Source of the DNA: Dipetalonema caudispina
Taxonomy: Eukaryota; Nematoda; Chromadorea; Rhabditida; Onchocercidae
DNA length: 64,000 nt
Reading direction: 5' to 3'
NCBI GenBank assembly: GCA_013365325.1
Contig: JABVXV010000003.1
Coordinates: 930,001 to 994,000, forward strand
Below are positions 61,800 to 64,000 of the stretch, one piece after another. Within the stretch, counting starts at the first letter, position 1, and every line of letters starts with the position of its first letter. Made by a program: the position numbers and the translations under genes. The notes under the pieces were generated by a model, which was given only the letters and a program-made list of their open reading frames with translations, was not told the DNA's origin and did not search any database.

Positions 61800-64000
61800 T
61801 TCTGCAGCCGGCTACTCTCTCAAGCAGTAATTAACTGAAAACTGAATATTCTTCAATTTTCCATAAAAAGGATAAGCGATGCGTATGGCGCAAACATTTA
61901 AATGTTATCTTCCTCACCACACGAAGCTTCTTACCAAAGTAAAACATCAAACAATAAAGTTGAATATATTATGTTAAGGCATCATTTTCCTGTTCTTGCT
62001 TTTACTGTACAAACTTGCACAAAAGAGCCAAAACAAACATCTATTTTTGTTAAACCTATGAGAACAGTGAATAATGTTCGTACGTAGAAATGAGGACATG
62101 AACGTGACGTGAGCAAGTTTACTAACATTGAACAGTTGACAACTCCACCACAAATTATTCTCAAAGTTAAATCGAAACAGGTTTATGGTCCTAGTGTCGG
62201 GAAAGTCGTTGTGCACAGACAGAAAGAGCGAGATTCTTCTCTCTCTTTATTATTTCAATATAACGAGAAAATTGTGAATCCGCGAATGAGTATCATTCAA
62301 ATACCCCACAATACTACTTGCAATATGAATCAAAGATACTGAATAAACTATTCCCATCAACATTAGTAGAAACTATTCCCAAGCAAAAATGGTGCTCAGG
62401 CTCACGAGATCAATGCCAAGTCAAGTGGTCAACTTAGTCTAAGTATTATGAAAAAATGAAAAAACATATAGCTTGAACGGAAAACATTCGTAGATCGGAA
62501 AAATATCGGCTGTCATGAATATTAACTGTAATGGTAGAATTGGATCTATGAAAGACAGATCAATCGGCTATATCAACAAAATGGAAAAATGATTGCGGTG
62601 AAAAAAAAGTGTTATCGACTTAGTCTTGCTTCATTGCAAGCTTTCAAGTGCAGCTGACAGCAATCCTCTACAACCAAGCTATCATCCCGCTCCCTACTCT
62701 ATTGCAACGCTCCTCTTTCCCAACCATCATCATCCATCCAAGCAATCCTTCCTTCCAGCTACATGGCTAAGCTTCTTTCTAGCTAACTCCTTGTTATGCT
62801 AGCATATATACTGGCCACAATTACCCTCCTACCCCAGTTGCTTCAAGGCCAGCTCCCCGCTGTATCCCTTTTCCAGATGAATGCAAATCAATAACTGTTA
62901 TAGTTGCTACTTCCTCTCTTACTTCACAAATCCAACTCCTCTCAAGCTTTATAAGACCACACGGTCTAATCTCTATCACTGTCATCAATCAAATTTCAAC
63001 CCACTCCAAAATACGCTTTACAAGCCTTCCCTTTTGTACATTCATCTCACGCAGTATCGCATTCTTCCCTCAGTACCTCTCCCACGGTTTTATTACTCTT
63101 TAGCAGTCTTTTTATTGCACTTCGAAACACACGACCTATTACCCTATCTTTCTTTTCTCTAGTCGAAATCCGTCTGACGCAAAACTGCTACATTTTAAGA
63201 CTTAATAATACGCCAGTCCACTCATATATGCTGTCTGTCATGCGAGGAAGTCAGATGACAACTCGTATGTGTGTCACCAAGCAAGGAACTAAGATAACCA
63301 TCAGCAAAAGATTCAGCGATCAAAGATGCAATCTAAATCCACATTTGCGAAAGACTCTTCATCTGCTTCAAGTTCTTAAATGAATATCCAGTTAGCGTTA
63401 TATTCCCTCACTATATCGTGTTGACGCCTTATTATAATGTGATATATGAAGGAGAAACTTCTAAATATAGTGAGGATATTATGCTCTGAACATTGTCTCG
63501 TGCTGAAAACCTAGTCGATTTCGAATAAGTGACCAAAACGTTCTATCTTCTAAATACCATTTATAATGCGTGATAATTTGACATCTAACACAATAAATTC
63601 ATCAGCCGACACATAGCTTCCATGGAATTTGCGAACAGCAAAGTAGGCAATGTGATGAAAGACGAAGTTGTAGATTAGAATAAAAATTCAGAAAAGAGGA
63701 CGGCATGGTTGAACCTAGCTCTGAAGTATATATGAGCAGCAGTAGTGGACAGTTTTGATTTAGTTGATCGCCAGATCAAAGGATGATGAAACACTTCTGT
63801 TCTCACTTATTTTCCTCGGGGATTCACTTCAGCAGTATATAACTTGTTTCATCATTTCCTTCAATGATAATTCTAGCCGTCGATTCCTAAAAAAGTATTC
63901 TGTTTGCGAATTTCTTGTAAAGCTCGAAAATATCAAATCACTAAAATACAAATCTAAGTGAACACAACTAAATCTTCAGATAAAATTTTTAAGTACGGCG
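61800..64000. other. Right flank upstream of macoilin, no gene recognised
   Basis: No exon with family similarity was seen. From about 62640 to 63180 the plus strand is markedly pyrimidine-rich (C and T), which creates a spurious 93-codon frame at 62881-63162. The first few hundred bases should hold the macoilin promoter. Confidence 0.5.

Noticed and set aside
62881..63162. 93-codon plus-strand frame
   Set aside because: Produced by a pyrimidine-rich tract; biased composition and no splice or family support.
1..64000. tRNA, 5S rRNA, spliced-leader RNA, well-known microRNAs, CRISPR arrays and transposase/reverse-transcriptase genes
   Set aside because: I looked for tRNA B-box-like GTTCGA contexts, the 5S and SL1 core sequences, let-7, mir-71 and similar mature sequences, and element proteins on both strands by eye, and found none; a covariance-model scan would be decisive.

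Overview
The window is eukaryotic nuclear DNA. It is AT-rich, its genes are split by many introns of roughly 60 to 800 bases with GT..AG ends (acceptors of TTTCAG/TTTTAG type), and almost every recognisable gene is a conserved animal housekeeping gene. In at least nine of eleven genes a pyrimidine-AG acceptor lies 0 to 20 bases before the start codon, which suggests spliced-leader trans-splicing. Together these point to a nematode, most likely a parasitic clade III (spirurid or filarial type) worm. The taxon is an inference, since no spliced-leader gene or diagnostic satellite is present. The exon models below were read by hand and checked for reading-frame phase at every junction.

Layout, left to right. 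1.07-7.37 kb, minus: SAFB-like scaffold attachment factor (SAP, RRM, RS/ER-rich, Tyr/Ser-rich tail). 9.2-9.5 kb, plus: a possible two-exon micropeptide gene. 10.8-12.9 kb, minus: ABHD11-type alpha/beta hydrolase. 14.5-19.0 kb, minus: MAP7/ensconsin-like microtubule protein. 19-26 kb: gene-poor, except for an unrecognised short gene candidate on the plus strand at 24.4-25.55 kb. 26.0-30.5 kb, minus: RIO kinase 1. 32.8-36.9 kb, minus: Atos/FAM214 homologue. 39.6-41.9 kb, minus: mitochondrial ribosomal protein L19. 42.7-46.3 kb, minus: RNF145-like membrane RING ubiquitin ligase. 47.5-48.0 kb, minus: Josephin-domain deubiquitinase. 49.1-50.05 kb, minus: mitochondrial ribosomal protein S33. 51.2-53.96 kb, plus: WDR18/Ipi3 (PRO-1 type) ribosome-biogenesis protein. 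55.4-61.8 kb, minus: macoilin. 61.8-64 kb: no recognisable gene.

Ten of the eleven recognised genes lie on the minus strand. Two themes recur: ribosome making (RIOK1 for the small subunit, WDR18 for the large subunit, and L19m and S33m for mitoribosomes) and the ubiquitin system (RNF145 ligase, Josephin protease). The run S33m, Josephin, RNF145, L19m has gaps of only 0.8-1.2 kb, each with acceptor-like sites or a nearby start, and could be transcribed together. I did not find a mobile element, virus, CRISPR array, endosymbiont insertion or multigene system that looks new. The most novel items are the two small unrecognised gene candidates and an optional hydrophobic segment in macoilin.
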